Shown: positions 43,738-53,377, counted from the first letter of the stretch. The stretch is 64,000 nucleotides of DNA from Halosimplex amylolyticum (GCF_051414035.1 NZ_JBLKNW010000002.1:124001-188000), one strand, 5' to 3'. The notes: generated from the letters alone by a model not told the origin. Made by a program: numbers and translations.

Positions 43738-44219
43738 TCCTCGGCCGCGAGCAGCGCCGCGAGGTCGCCGTGCTCCTCGCGCGTCCCGAGCGCGACGACC
43801 GTGTCGCCGGGTTCGATCACCGTATCCGCCGGCGGGTTCGGGATGGTGTCACCGCCGCGCTGGATCGCGATGAGGGAGGTGCCGGTCCGCTGGCGGACGG
43901 CGCACTCTTCGAGCGTCGCGCCGACGATGTCCGCGTCCGCCCCGACGGTGTGCCACTCCATGATGGCCTCGCCCAGCGGGACCTGCGCGTCGTCGAGTTC
44001 GACGGGCTGGAAGTACGCGCCATCCAGGATCGACCCGAGCTTGCGCGCCTCGTCGCCGGACAGCGTGAACAGCCGCTCGCTGTCGGCCTCCGGCGACGGC
44101 CGGAGGTACACTTCGCGCTTGCCGTCGTGGTGGATGACGACGACGAGGCGCCGGTCGTCGTCTATCTCCAGTTCGAACTTCCGGCCGACCCCCGGGACCT
44201 CCGTCTCGTAGACGGTCAT
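43734..44219 (-). CDS. KhtT-like regulatory subunit with TrkA-C domain
   Basis: This 161-residue protein pairs with the antiporter: an N-terminal domain (PGVGRKFELEIDDDRRLVVV) and a C-terminal TrkA-C (RCK_C) domain (GTSLIAIQRGGDTIPNPPAD, IEPGDTVVALGTREE). KhtT subunits gate the antiporter by binding nucleotides such as c-di-AMP or AMP. It is the first gene of a leftward operon. Confidence 0.87.
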   Translation of the reverse strand: MTVYETEVPGVGRKFELEIDDDRRLVVVIHHDGKREVYLRPSPEADSERLFTLSGDEARKLGSILDGAYFQPVELDDAQVPLGEAIMEWHTVGADADIVGATLEECAVRQRTGTSLIAIQRGGDTIPNPPADTVIEPGDTVVALGTREEHGDLAALLAAEE

Positions 44220-44471
44220 ACCGTACCTTCGCCCGGCTGCGGCATAAATTGCCGGCGGCCCACGGATCTGCGGCTGTCTCGATCACTCCACCGGGACCCG
44301 TCACGACGCGCCGCGTCGAGCGGTTCGAGACCTCCCGTTCGGGCGTCCGTCGGCACGTGACGGCGGACGGTAACAGGCGAATCCGGCGGGGCGATGCGGC
44401 GGTCGAGGGGAGAGAACGGAACTTGCCACGGCAGGCCAGACGTTCATGGCTCGAACGCGACTAGCGCGCCC

Positions 44472-44795
44472 ATGCTCGAAGCGCCCGACTGGGACGACTA
44501 CATCGGCGAGCGCGTCTACGACCGCGGCAAACCGGTGGGATCGGTCGTCGATTACGACGACGAGCGCGGCGAACTGTTCCTGAAACCGTCGCCGGAGATA
44601 GACGAGAACACCTGGGACGGACTGGGCTGGGGCGACCACGCGGAGTACGACGTCAACTGGGAGGACGTCGACTACCAGCGCTGGCAGGCCGGAGAGAGCG
44701 ACCTCCCCGTCGACTACGACGAGTGGCCCTGCACGCTCCCCAACGCCCGCCTCGAAGACGGCGAGGACGGCCTGCAACTCGTCCACCTGCCCTGA
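44472..44795 (+). CDS. Acidic hypothetical protein, PRC-barrel-like start
   Basis: This 107-residue acidic protein begins IGERVYDRGKPVGSVVDYDD, which resembles a PRC-barrel beta segment, then a Trp-rich acidic part (WDGLGWGDHAEYDVNWEDV). No domain is confidently assigned. It starts at the ATG 44472; a longer frame is basic and not supported. Confidence 0.6.
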   Translation: MLEAPDWDDYIGERVYDRGKPVGSVVDYDDERGELFLKPSPEIDENTWDGLGWGDHAEYDVNWEDVDYQRWQAGESDLPVDYDEWPCTLPNARLEDGEDGLQLVHLP

Positions 44796-44897
44796 CGAGG
44801 GGCGACAGCGGCGTGGCAAGCGTCCCGCAGCCGCTGGTTTTTCACTTCCACCGCGCTACCTGAAGCCTTATCCACCGGCACGGCCAACCGGAACGTA

Positions 44898-47483
44898 ATG
44901 GCGACGACCGACGAGGGGGAGGGCGTGACGGGGCCGCTCCTGGTCGACGGCTTCCTGGAGGACCGCAGGTATCAGCGCGAACTCGCCGACGCCGCGTTGC
45001 GCACGCACACGCTGGTCTGTCTCCCGACCGGCCTGGGCAAGACGACGGTGAGCCTGCTCGTCACCGCCCAGCGGCTGGCCGGCGACGTTGTCAACAAGTC
45101 CCTGCTGCTCGCCCCGACGAAACCCCTCGTCCAGCAACACGCCGACTTCTACCGCGAGGCGCTGGAGGTCCACGACGACGAGATCGTCGTCTACACCGGC
45201 GACACCCGCCCCGACGACCGCGCGGAGCTGTGGTCCGGCGCGCGCATCGTCGTCGCGACGCCCGAGGTCGTCGAGAACGACCTGGTGGGGTCGCGGATCG
45301 ACCTCACCGACGTCGTCCACTGCACCTTCGACGAGTGCCACCGCGCGACCGGCGACTACGCGTACAACTACATCGCCGAGCGCTATCACGAACAGGCCCG
45401 CGACCCGCTCGCGACCGGGATGAGCGCTTCCCCCGGCGACGACGAGGAGGCCATCCTCGAAGTGTGTCACAACCTCGGCCTCCGCCAGGTCGAGGTGATG
45501 ACCGAGGAGGACGCCGACGTGGACGCCTACACCCACGAGACCAGCGTCGACTGGGAGCGCATCGAACTCCCGGAGACCGTGATCGAGATCCGCGACGCGA
45601 TCAACGAGGTCATCGAGGACCGCCTCGCGAAGCTCAGGGAGCTGGGCGTGACGAACACGAGCAAGGCCGACGTCTCCGAGCGGGAAATCCAGAAGATCCA
45701 GGGCAAGCTCCGCGAGCTGATGAACAACGACCAGTCGGAGGGCTACGAGGGCATGAGCCTGCTCGCCGAGGTTCGAAAACTGCGGACCGCCGTGACCTAC
45801 GCCGAGACCCAGAGCGTCGAGAGCCTCCGGCGGTACTTCGAGCGGCAGAAACAGGCCGCCCGCTCGTCGGGCGCCTCGAAGGCCGACCAGCGGATGATCT
45901 CCGAACCCAAAGTGCGGGAAGCGATCCGCCGCGCGGAGGACTACGACGACCTCCACCCGAAGTTCCGCCGGACGCGCATGCTCATCGCCCAGACGCTCGG
46001 CATCGAGAACGGCGAGCGCGTCATCGTCTTCACCGAGTCCCGCGACACCGCCGAGACGCTGACGGACTTCCTCAACGAGCACTTCACGGCCCGGAAGTTC
46101 GTCGGACAGTCCGACACCGACGGCAGCGACGGGATGACCCAGACCCAGCAACAGGAGACCCTCGACGAGTTCCGCGCCGGCGAATTCGAGGTACTCGTGT
46201 CGACGTCAGTGGCCGAGGAGGGGCTGGACGTGCCCGAGGTCGACCTCGTGCTGTTTTACGAACCCGTCCCGACCGCGATCCGGGCCATCCAGCGCAAGGG
46301 CCGGACCGGCCGCCAGACCGAGGGCGCGGTGTCGGTCCTGCTCGCCGAGGACACCCGCGACGAGGCGTACTTCTGGAAGGCCCGCAACGACCAGAAGCGG
46401 ATGAAAGACGAGTTGCGGTCGCTCAAGGCGATCACCGGCGAGATCGAGAGCGAACTGAGCAGCCAGACCGCGATGGACGAGTTCGACGGCGGCGAGACCG
46501 GTCCGGGCGAAGCCGTCGACGGCGATGATGGCGACGACAGCGTTCCACACGAAACGGGGGGCGAAGCCGCAACGGAGGCTGAAGATGCTGCGGCATCTGA
46601 GAGCGAACGGGCGAGCGATCGAGACGAAACCGAGGGTGACGGCGACGAGTCCGCAACTACTTCGCAATCAGCCGAGGGCGACGGACAGGCGGGGCTCGAC
46701 GCGTTCGCGGGTGGCGAAGGGAGCGAGTCCAGCGCCGAGGAAGGCGACTCCGACCGCGACGCCGCAGACTCGGCCGACCGCGACGACCCCGACGGGGAGA
46801 TCGCGACCGCGAGCGCGGACGACGAGGAGTCGGTCGAGATCGTCGTCGACCAGCGGGAACTCGACGCCTCCATCGCGAAGGACCTCTCGCGGGAGGAGGC
46901 CATCGAGACGCGCCTGGAGACGCTGGCCGTCGGCGACTACGTCCTCTCGGACCGGGTGGTCGTCGAGCGCAAGACCGTCGCGGACTTCATGGACACGCTC
47001 ACCGGCGGCGACGAGCGCTCGATGTTCGAGCAGGTGAAAGACGCGACCCGGTACTACGCCCGACCGGTCGTCGTCATCGAGGGCGAGGACCTCTACGGCG
47101 AGCGGAACGTCCACCCGAACGCCGTCCGCGGCGCGCTCGCCTCGCTCGCCGTCGACTTCGGCGCGAGCGTCCTCCGGACGACCGACGAGGACGAGACGAC
47201 AGAGTTGCTCCGGGTGATCGCGACGCGCGAGCAGGAGACCGAAGACCGGACGGTCAGCGTCCACGGGGAGAAGAGTTCGAAGACGCTCGCCGAACAGCAG
47301 GCGTACGTCGTCGCGAGCGTCGCGGAGGTCGGGCCGGTCACCGCCGAGTCGCTGCTCGCCGAGTTCGGCAGCGTCGAAGCGGTGATGACCGCCGACGTCG
47401 AAGACCTGCAGGCCGCCGACGGCGTCGGCGAGGTGACCGCCGAACGGTTCCGCGAAGTCGTCGGCAGCGACTACGACGGCTGA
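44898..47483 (+). CDS. hef: Hef helicase-nuclease (fork-structured DNA repair)
   Basis: This 861-residue protein acts on stalled replication forks. The N-terminal SF2 helicase has LPTGLGKTTVSLLV (Walker A, about 42), DECHRATG and ARKFVGQSDTDGSD. Residues about 515-645 are a disordered acidic Ser/Asp/Glu linker. The C-terminal XPF/ERCC4 nuclease (about 648-790) has the GDYVLSDRVVVERKTVADF active site, then a helix-hairpin-helix pair (VTAESLLAEFGSVEAVMTAD). The linker DNA carries an ORB-like sequence at 46543. A box GCCTTATCCACC lies about 25-30 bp before the ATG. Confidence 0.95.
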   Translation: MATTDEGEGVTGPLLVDGFLEDRRYQRELADAALRTHTLVCLPTGLGKTTVSLLVTAQRLAGDVVNKSLLLAPTKPLVQQHADFYREALEVHDDEIVVYTGDTRPDDRAELWSGARIVVATPEVVENDLVGSRIDLTDVVHCTFDECHRATGDYAYNYIAERYHEQARDPLATGMSASPGDDEEAILEVCHNLGLRQVEVMTEEDADVDAYTHETSVDWERIELPETVIEIRDAINEVIEDRLAKLRELGVTNTSKADVSEREIQKIQGKLRELMNNDQSEGYEGMSLLAEVRKLRTAVTYAETQSVESLRRYFERQKQAARSSGASKADQRMISEPKVREAIRRAEDYDDLHPKFRRTRMLIAQTLGIENGERVIVFTESRDTAETLTDFLNEHFTARKFVGQSDTDGSDGMTQTQQQETLDEFRAGEFEVLVSTSVAEEGLDVPEVDLVLFYEPVPTAIRAIQRKGRTGRQTEGAVSVLLAEDTRDEAYFWKARNDQKRMKDELRSLKAITGEIESELSSQTAMDEFDGGETGPGEAVDGDDGDDSVPHETGGEAATEAEDAAASESERASDRDETEGDGDESATTSQSAEGDGQAGLDAFAGGEGSESSAEEGDSDRDAADSADRDDPDGEIATASADDEESVEIVVDQRELDASIAKDLSREEAIETRLETLAVGDYVLSDRVVVERKTVADFMDTLTGGDERSMFEQVKDATRYYARPVVVIEGEDLYGERNVHPNAVRGALASLAVDFGASVLRTTDEDETTELLRVIATREQETEDRTVSVHGEKSSKTLAEQQAYVVASVAEVGPVTAESLLAEFGSVEAVMTADVEDLQAADGVGEVTAERFREVVGSDYDG
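46543..46566 (+). other. ORB-like element inside the hef linker
   Basis: TTCCACACGAAACGGGGGGC sits in the acidic linker codons of hef, in the rightward orientation (G-run at the right). It matches the core TCCACYYGAAACG plus G-run of the oriC elements at 54445 and 54747. It reads PHETGG in frame, so partial codon constraint is possible. Confidence 0.45.
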
Positions 47484-47538
47484 TCCCCGCGGTTCGGCGG
47501 GGCCGGGCCCGCTGGATTCGCCGGTCCACCCCCCGTGG

Positions 47539-47563
47539 CCAACCCCTTCGTTTCGAGTGGAGA
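47539..47563 (-). other. ORB-like element downstream of hef
   Basis: CAACCCCTTCGTTTCGAGTG with flanking GAGA lies in the gap between hef and the redoxin gene (orientation leftward, G-run at the left). The core CACTCGAAACGAAGGGGT is almost the same as the element at 58627 in the PolD small-subunit gene. Being intergenic, it is less explained by coding constraint. Confidence 0.6.
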
Positions 47564-47627
47564 TTCTGACCGATCGGAACAACGAATACCCCCGGGTCCG
47601 TTGGGGACCGACGACAGGGGGCCATAG

Positions 47628-48161
47628 ATGAGCGACGGCATGCACTGGATTGTCAGGTTCGAGTTGCCGAACGGGGGGCCGGGGCCGGACACGGTCGCGA
47701 GCGACGATCTCGCGGCCGAGTTCGACGCCGTAGTCGTGCTCCTCCTCCGAGACCACTACTGCCAGGTGTCCCGCGACCGGGCGGTAGCGTACAGCGACGC
47801 GTTCGAGTCCTTCGCGGCCGAGGACGTGGCCGTCGTCGGCGCGCTCCCCGACACCGAGGACCGGGCGACGTACTGGCGTCGTCGCTACGACCTGACGTAC
47901 CCGGTGCTCGCCGACTCCGCGGAACTGGCCGCTACCCCGGACGCCGACGCCGGGGCGGCCCCCGCGATGACGGACGGGACGCCGCGCTTCGACGCGTTCG
48001 CGGACGTCGAGACGGGCACCGACACGCTGCCGGGGATCGGCGTCCTCGACACGCGCTCGACGTACCCGCGTCTCGTCTACACGGAGGGCGGCGAGACGCT
48101 CCAGGAATGTCCGGATCCGGACGAAGCACTGGACGCGGCGCTCGACGCGCTCGACAGGTAG
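47628..48161 (+). CDS. Redoxin/peroxiredoxin-like protein
   Basis: This 177-residue thioredoxin-fold protein has VVVLLLRDHYCQVSRDRAVA, with a possible peroxidatic Cys (about residue 45), and DVAVVGALPDTEDRATYWRR. It resembles AhpC/TSA-like haloarchaeal redoxins of unproved substrate. It starts after hef with a 144-bp gap that contains an ORB-like element. Confidence 0.72.
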   Translation: MSDGMHWIVRFELPNGGPGPDTVASDDLAAEFDAVVVLLLRDHYCQVSRDRAVAYSDAFESFAAEDVAVVGALPDTEDRATYWRRRYDLTYPVLADSAELAATPDADAGAAPAMTDGTPRFDAFADVETGTDTLPGIGVLDTRSTYPRLVYTEGGETLQECPDPDEALDAALDALDR

Positions 48162-48202
48162 AATCGCAGACGGGGGGCGGGGCAGTATTGCGGCTTTTCG
48201 CG

Positions 48203-48994
48203 TCAGTACGAACCGGACAGCGCCGATAGCGCCTCGGCCGCTTCGCGCGCCGCCGTGAGGTGGTCGCGAGCGCGCCGGGGGTCGTCGCAGTTCTCCGCGC
48301 GCTCGGCGTGTTTCCGGAGCGTCCGGACCAGCGACGCGCGCGCCGCGGCGAAGTCGTCGTTCGCGTCGCCGGCGGCAGCCGACTGGTCAGCCTCTGAGTA
48401 GCTGCTGGTCGGCGGCTGCCGGTTCGGCGGTGAGCCGACGCTCTGCCCCGACGGCGTCGACTGTGACTCGCTGCTCGCGACGGCGTTCGCGTCGGTAGCG
48501 CTCACGTCGGTAGCGTTCGCGTCTGTCGCGTCCGCGGGGTTCGCTTCGGCCGAGTTGGCGTCTGCCTCGGGCGAGCCCGGTTCTGATTCACTGGCCTGGT
48601 CGGCAGCGGCCTGGTCCGCGCCGGTGCGGACGGCGGGGCCGTCGGGCTGTTTGATCTCGATGTGGTCCGGCGCGTCGCCGTTCTCGTCGGCGGTCGCGCT
48701 CTCCTCGTCTCCGGTCTGGCCCGCGTCGGATTTCACACCGTCGCCCTGCTGGTCGGTCTCGGCTGCTTCCTCGACGGCCTCGTCGTTCGTCACGACCTGC
48801 TGGCAGGTGGGACAGAACTCGTCGCCGTCGTAGCGGAAGATCGGGTCGCCGCAGTTCCCGCAGTGGGAGTTCGTCATCGTCGCGCCCTTCAACAGGAGGT
48901 CGCTCATCCGCTCGCTGGCTTCCCGTTTCTGCTGGTCGCGCTCGTACTTCTCCCGGAGCCGCTCGCGCTCGGCTTCCTTGTCGAAGTCGCTCAT
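48203..48994 (-). CDS. Sjogren syndrome/scleroderma autoantigen 1-type zinc-ribbon protein
   Basis: This 263-residue protein has an N-terminal helix (DFDKEAERERLREKYERDQQ) followed by the zinc ribbon THSCGNCGDPIF-like segment (HCGNCGDPIFRYDGDEFCPT), matching the archaeal autoantigen p27 family. The middle is a long acidic Ser/Ala/Asp-rich disordered region. The C-terminal 60 residues are helical. Function is unknown; nucleic-acid association is suggested for the family. Confidence 0.82.
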   Translation of the reverse strand: MSDFDKEAERERLREKYERDQQKREASERMSDLLLKGATMTNSHCGNCGDPIFRYDGDEFCPTCQQVVTNDEAVEEAAETDQQGDGVKSDAGQTGDEESATADENGDAPDHIEIKQPDGPAVRTGADQAAADQASESEPGSPEADANSAEANPADATDANATDVSATDANAVASSESQSTPSGQSVGSPPNRQPPTSSYSEADQSAAAGDANDDFAAARASLVRTLRKHAERAENCDDPRRARDHLTAAREAAEALSALSGSY

Positions 48995-49157
48995 ACCCCA
49001 AGGATACCAGCGACCGCCAAAAAGGCCGTCGCCACGGCGGCCGGACGGAAGCGGCCCCTGCAATCGACGTTTGTCGAACACAGAATGGACGAATGACGGC
49101 CCTCTCGGGCGGGTTTCGACAGATTTACCCCCTGAACGTGGGACAGTTTCACGTGGT

Positions 49158-50081
49158 ATGACGAAAGTTAGCATCGTCGGTGCCGCCGGCACCGTCGGGG
49201 CAGCAGCGGGGTACAACCTGGCGCTTCGGGACATCGTCGACGACCTCGTGTTCGTCGACATCCCGGACCAGGAAGACGTGACCATCGGACAGGCCGCCGA
49301 CGCCAACCACGGGGTAGCGTACGACGCCAACACGACCGTTCGGCAGGGCACCTACGAGGACACCGCAGGCTCGGACGTCGTCGTCATCACGGCGGGCATC
49401 CCCCGCCAGCCCGGCCAGACGCGGATCGACCTCGCGGGCGACAACGCACCGATCATGGACGACATCGGTTCGTCGCTCGCCGAGCACAACGACGACTACG
49501 TGACCGTGACGACGTCGAACCCGGTCGACCTCCTCAACCGCCACCTCTACGAGACCGGCGACCGCGACCGCCAGCAGGTGGTCGGGTTCGGCGGCCGCCT
49601 GGACTCGGCGCGGTTCCGCTACGTCCTCTCCGAGCGCTTCGACACGCAGGTCGGCAACGTCGAGGCCACCATTCTGGGCGAACACGGCGACGCGCAGGTC
49701 CCGGTCTTCTCGAAGGTCCGCGTCGACGGCCGCGACCCCGAGTTCTCCGCCGACGAGCGCGAGGAGATCCTCGAAGACCTCCAGGAGTCGGCGATGAACG
49801 TCATCGAACGCAAGGGCGCCACCGAGTGGGGACCCGCCACCGGCGTCGCGCACATGGTCGAGGCCATCCTGCGCGACACCGGCGAAGTCCTCCCCGGTTC
49901 GGTCGTCCTCGACGGCGAGTTCGGCTACGAGGACACCGCCTTCGGCGTCCCCGTCAAACTCGGGTCGAACGGCGTCGAGGAAGTCGTCGAGTGGGAGCTC
50001 TCGGACTACGAGCACGAGCTCATGGACGAGGCGGCCGAGAAGCTCTCCGACCAGTACGAGCAGATGACGAGCGAGGACTGA
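49158..50081 (+). CDS. mdh: Malate dehydrogenase (LDH-like haloarchaeal type)
   Basis: This 307-residue NAD-dependent enzyme interconverts malate and oxaloacetate in the TCA cycle. The Rossmann start is VSIVGAAGTVGAAAGYNLAL with the NAD-binding Asp in VFVDIP. Substrate arginine and catalytic His-Asp are in GIPRQPGQTRIDL, GFGGRLDSARFRY and GEHGDAQVPVFSKV. Length and acidity match halophilic MDH. It starts with ATG at 49158 after a possible box near 49128-49135. Confidence 0.95.
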   Translation: MTKVSIVGAAGTVGAAAGYNLALRDIVDDLVFVDIPDQEDVTIGQAADANHGVAYDANTTVRQGTYEDTAGSDVVVITAGIPRQPGQTRIDLAGDNAPIMDDIGSSLAEHNDDYVTVTTSNPVDLLNRHLYETGDRDRQQVVGFGGRLDSARFRYVLSERFDTQVGNVEATILGEHGDAQVPVFSKVRVDGRDPEFSADEREEILEDLQESAMNVIERKGATEWGPATGVAHMVEAILRDTGEVLPGSVVLDGEFGYEDTAFGVPVKLGSNGVEEVVEWELSDYEHELMDEAAEKLSDQYEQMTSED

Positions 50082-50401
50082 CGAGTCTATCGCGGTTCGA
50101 TTCCTGCTAGCGGGTGCCCTCCGGGACGTCGACGACGGATTCGCTGGCGCGTCTCAACCGCCCTGTCGTGGCTCCGACCAGTCGGCGGAGCTGTCGCGTC
50201 CCGGCCCCTCGTCGAGGGCCTCTTCCGACACGCGCTCGTCGAGCAGAGACGCCCACTCTTCGAGGTGTGATCGCTGTCGGTGCACTGGAAACACTCCGTT
50301 GAGACGAGTATCGACGGCCGAGAGTATAACGATTGTGCCTGCACCGGAAACCGCACGATTGCGCCGGTACAGGTTCGGAATGGCAGTGCACCCCCGCGCG
50401 T
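50082..50401. other. Intergenic region between mdh and aldehyde dehydrogenase
   Basis: This 320-bp gap has no well-supported gene. A leftward reading frame ending at 50154 has an acidic, helix-like end (EEWASLLDERVSEEALDEG) that could be a remnant of a degraded gene, but the upstream codons are unconvincing. A tRNA TpsiC-like GGTTCGATTCC at about 50094-50104 has no matching stem. Confidence 0.4.
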
Positions 50402-51916
50402 TCAGAACGGGTACCGCCTGGGTTTCCGCTGGACGGACACCCACTTCGGTTCAGTGAACTCGCGGACGACCTCCTCGCCGTTGTAGCGACCGATGCCCGA
50501 GGCCTTCCGTCCGCCGAACGGGACGTGCGGTTCCTCGTTGATCGGCTGGTCGTTGACGTGGACCATCCCCGCGTCGATGGCGTCCCCAACGGTCTCGGCG
50601 CGACCGAGGTCCCCGCCGAACACCGCCGCCGCGAGCCCGTACTCGGTGTCGTTGGCGATCTCGACGGCCTCGTCGTCGTCCGCGAACGTGATAACGGGGG
50701 CAACGGGACCGAAGTGCTCGTTGCATGCCGCCGCCATGTCGTTGGTCACCTCCGAGAGCACCGTCGGCGCGACCACGAGGGAGTCGTCGACGCCGTCGAT
50801 CGGGACCGTCTCGCCCCCCGTTTCGAGTGCAGCGCCGGCGTCCACGGTGTCGCCGACGTATTCGAGGACGCTGTCACGCTGGCGTTCGTCGACCAGCGGG
50901 CCGACGACCGTTCCCTCGTCGTGGGCGCTCCCCGCGGGGACGCCCGCGAGTCGCTCGGCGAGCCGGTCGACGTACTCGTCGGCGAGCGACGCGTGGACGA
51001 GGTGCCGGTTGATCGAGATACAGGCCTGCCCGCTGTGGTAGACCGTTCCGTAGACCGCGGCGTCGACCGCCGCGTCGAGGTCGGCGTCGTCGAGGACGAC
51101 GAACGGCGCGTTCCCCCCGAGTTCGAGTGCAGGGAACGCCAGCGAGTCGACGGCGCGTTTCCCGACGCGTCTGCCGACTTCGGTCGATCCCGTGAACGCG
51201 ACGACGTCGGCGCCGCTGTGTCCCGAAATCGCGTCCCCCACCTCCTCGTCTCGACCCGTGACGACGTTGAGCAGGCCCGGTTCGAGCCCCGCTTCCTCGA
51301 AGAGGCGGGCGACGGCGAGTCCACCCGAAATCGGGGTGTTGGGCGCTGGTTTCAGGACGACGGCGTTGCCGAGCGCGAGCGCGGGGACCATCGCACGGGC
51401 GGTGAGGCTGAGCGGGAAGTTCCACGGCGTGATGACGGTGACCACCCCCGCGGGGACCCGCTTGACCTGGTTGTCTTTCCCCGGGATGAGCGAGTTCCTG
51501 TACTCACCCGAGACGCGAGTCGGGAAGCCGGCGGCCTCCTGGGCGACCCCCTTCGCCGTCATCACCTCGAACTTGGCTTTGGTCGCGCAGCTGCCCGACT
51601 CCGCCGTGAGCAAGGACTGTAACTCCCCGAAGTGGTCGTCGAGCGCATCCACGAACGACCGGATCACCGACGCCCGCCGGTGGGGCGGCGTGTCCTCCCA
51701 CTCGGGCTGTGCCGACGCCGCCGCGTCGTAGGCCGCGTCGACGTCCCCAGTCGTCCCCGCGGGGACGGTCGCGATTCGCTCTCGCGTGGACGGATCGAAC
51801 ACGTCCATCCCCTCGCGATCCCCCCGTTCGATCCACTCGCCGTCGACGAACTGGAACCCCCAGTCCGTCTCCGTGGACAGCGATCCCTCCGCCGGGTGTG
51901 GCGCCTGCTGTGCCAT
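50402..51916 (-). CDS. Aldehyde dehydrogenase (benzaldehyde/semialdehyde type)
   Basis: This 504-residue NAD(P)-dependent dehydrogenase has ITPWNFPLSLTARAM, VLKPAPNTPISG, GSTEVGRRVGKRAV, ALELGGNAPFVVL with the catalytic Glu, and catalytic Cys in YHSGQACISINRHL. It resembles benzaldehyde or vanillin dehydrogenases, but substrate is not fixed. The ATG at 51914-51916 is preferred over one 9 codons upstream because a T-rich box (CGATCTTTTTGTCG on the coding strand) lies near -25 to -35. An ORB-like sequence occurs at 50811 inside it. Confidence 0.9.
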   Translation of the reverse strand: MAQQAPHPAEGSLSTETDWGFQFVDGEWIERGDREGMDVFDPSTRERIATVPAGTTGDVDAAYDAAASAQPEWEDTPPHRRASVIRSFVDALDDHFGELQSLLTAESGSCATKAKFEVMTAKGVAQEAAGFPTRVSGEYRNSLIPGKDNQVKRVPAGVVTVITPWNFPLSLTARAMVPALALGNAVVLKPAPNTPISGGLAVARLFEEAGLEPGLLNVVTGRDEEVGDAISGHSGADVVAFTGSTEVGRRVGKRAVDSLAFPALELGGNAPFVVLDDADLDAAVDAAVYGTVYHSGQACISINRHLVHASLADEYVDRLAERLAGVPAGSAHDEGTVVGPLVDERQRDSVLEYVGDTVDAGAALETGGETVPIDGVDDSLVVAPTVLSEVTNDMAAACNEHFGPVAPVITFADDDEAVEIANDTEYGLAAAVFGGDLGRAETVGDAIDAGMVHVNDQPINEEPHVPFGGRKASGIGRYNGEEVVREFTEPKWVSVQRKPRRYPF

Positions 51917-52067
51917 ACGCGACCGTGAGTCCGGTATCGACAAAAAGATCGTGTTAAATCAAGTGGGCAGTGGCGAATGTTGCCACCCGTTGCCGGACGA
52001 ACGGGTTCACGTCGACGGACAGCGATGTGAAAGGACGAAACGCAGGAGGATGGGGCCCAGGAGAGAG

Positions 52068-52976
52068 TCAGGCGTCGGCCTGGCGCCAGGTTTCGGGCAC
52101 CTGGATGCTGTAGCGGCCGTCTTCCTGGAGCGCGATGATGTACTCCTCGCGGTCGTAGAGCTCCATCAGGTTGAGTTCGTACTGGCCGGGTTCGACGACG
52201 CGGATGCTCTCGAACTGGTCGTTGAGTTCCTCGCGGAGTTCCGCGAGGTCCGGCCGGTCGGCCCGTTCGGCGTCGGGTTCGTCCGCCACCGTCCGATCGG
52301 GAGCGGACTCCGCGCCCGGTTCCTCGGTCGGTTCGGACGCAGTTCCGTCGCCGTCCTCACCGACCTCGATGACGTCGACACCGCCATCGGCGTCCGGCGG
52401 CGCGTCCGATTCGTCCAGGCTGGCGGGATCGAACCCCTCGGAATCGGGGATCTCGTCCGGTTCGACCAGCTGACTCCGGGCGTCCGCCTGGGCGGTGTCC
52501 TCGCCCTCGATGGGTTCGGACTCGGCGACGATGATGTCGTCGTCCAGTCCGCCGTTCGACGACGTCGTGGACTCCGTCGCGGCCGCGTCCGCCGACGTCT
52601 CCGTCGCGGATGCCGCCGTCGAGGAATCCGGAGCGGGTGCAGATTCGGCCGTCGACTGGGCGTCGGCGGGCGGTTTGGCCTGTGTCGCGTCACTCCCGGC
52701 GGAGCCGCTGACCAGGTCTCGAACCGTCGCGGCGGCGTTGCCGACAGTCCGCGTCATCGACTCGCCGGGTCGCTCGGTCGGGTCCGGCGGCGACTCGGCG
52801 TTCTCGGTCGGCTCCGGGCCCGTGGTCGCGTCTGCGCCGTCGCTGGTCGAGTCCGGCCCGCCGAAGCCGTCCGGCCGGAACTGGAACTTCGTGCCGCCAC
52901 ACTCCGGACAGCCCGACAGCATCTCCTTGGAGCCGTCGGCGAACGTCCGGTCGCAGTTCGTACACTGATGGGGCAT
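52068..52976 (-). CDS. oapC: Origin-associated protein OapC
   Basis: This 302-residue acidic protein starts with a zinc ribbon (MPHQCTNCDRTF, CPECGGTKF) and ends with a structured segment of about 100 residues (EYIIALQEDGRYSIQVPETW). The middle is disordered and rich in Ala, Ser and Asp. It is third in the oapA-oapB-oapC operon beside a haloarchaeal orc1 origin. Its role in replication is named from context; no activity is known. Confidence 0.85.
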   Translation of the reverse strand: MPHQCTNCDRTFADGSKEMLSGCPECGGTKFQFRPDGFGGPDSTSDGADATTGPEPTENAESPPDPTERPGESMTRTVGNAAATVRDLVSGSAGSDATQAKPPADAQSTAESAPAPDSSTAASATETSADAAATESTTSSNGGLDDDIIVAESEPIEGEDTAQADARSQLVEPDEIPDSEGFDPASLDESDAPPDADGGVDVIEVGEDGDGTASEPTEEPGAESAPDRTVADEPDAERADRPDLAELREELNDQFESIRVVEPGQYELNLMELYDREEYIIALQEDGRYSIQVPETWRQADA

Positions 52977-52982
52977 ACCTGG

Positions 52983-53372
52983 CTATTTCCGCGAGACGAG
53001 TGCGCTGATGAGGGTCTCGTCCTTGTGGAGCGTCTCGATCTGGTTGGCCGGGCCGATCACGGTGAGTTTCTTCGTCTCCTCTTTGCCCATGAGTCGGCCG
53101 AGGAGACTCGAATCGTCGGCCTTGGATTTGGGGTAGGTCTCGATCTCGATGCCGTTGAACTCGTCGGGGCTGATCTCGGTCATCGTGACCTCGATGAGCC
53201 GCGACTCCTCGTCGGGCGTCAGGCCGGCTTCGAGGATGACGATGTTGTTGTCCCGGACGCCGTCCAGGATCATCCGGATCTTCTCCATCGTCGTCTTTCC
53301 GTCCATCCGCTCGGCACTGATCAGGTCTATCTGCACACCGTCTTCGTCTTCGGGATGTCTTGCTTCTGCCAT
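52983..53372 (-). CDS. oapB: Origin-associated protein OapB (DUF2073)
   Basis: This 129-residue protein has the DUF2073 domain (QIDLISAERMDGKTTMEKIR, NIVILEAGLTPDEESRLIEV, ETKKLTVIGPANQIETLHK). It follows the GTPase oapA with an overlap; a GTG at 53381 overlapping the oapA stop is an alternative start. Archaeal DUF2073 genes almost always follow this GTPase, suggesting joint function. Confidence 0.87.
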   Translation of the reverse strand: MAEARHPEDEDGVQIDLISAERMDGKTTMEKIRMILDGVRDNNIVILEAGLTPDEESRLIEVTMTEISPDEFNGIEIETYPKSKADDSSLLGRLMGKEETKKLTVIGPANQIETLHKDETLISALVSRK

Positions 53373-53377
53373 GGTTG

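Noticed and set aside
50094..50104. tRNA-like TpsiC sequence GGTTCGATTCC
   Set aside because: Flanks do not form the 5-bp stem and no acceptor, D or anticodon arm can be built around it.
50154..50444. Leftward frame of 96 codons between mdh and aldehyde dehydrogenase
   Set aside because: Only the end looks haloarchaeal; the start overlaps the dehydrogenase gene and no family is recognised. Kept only as a possible remnant.
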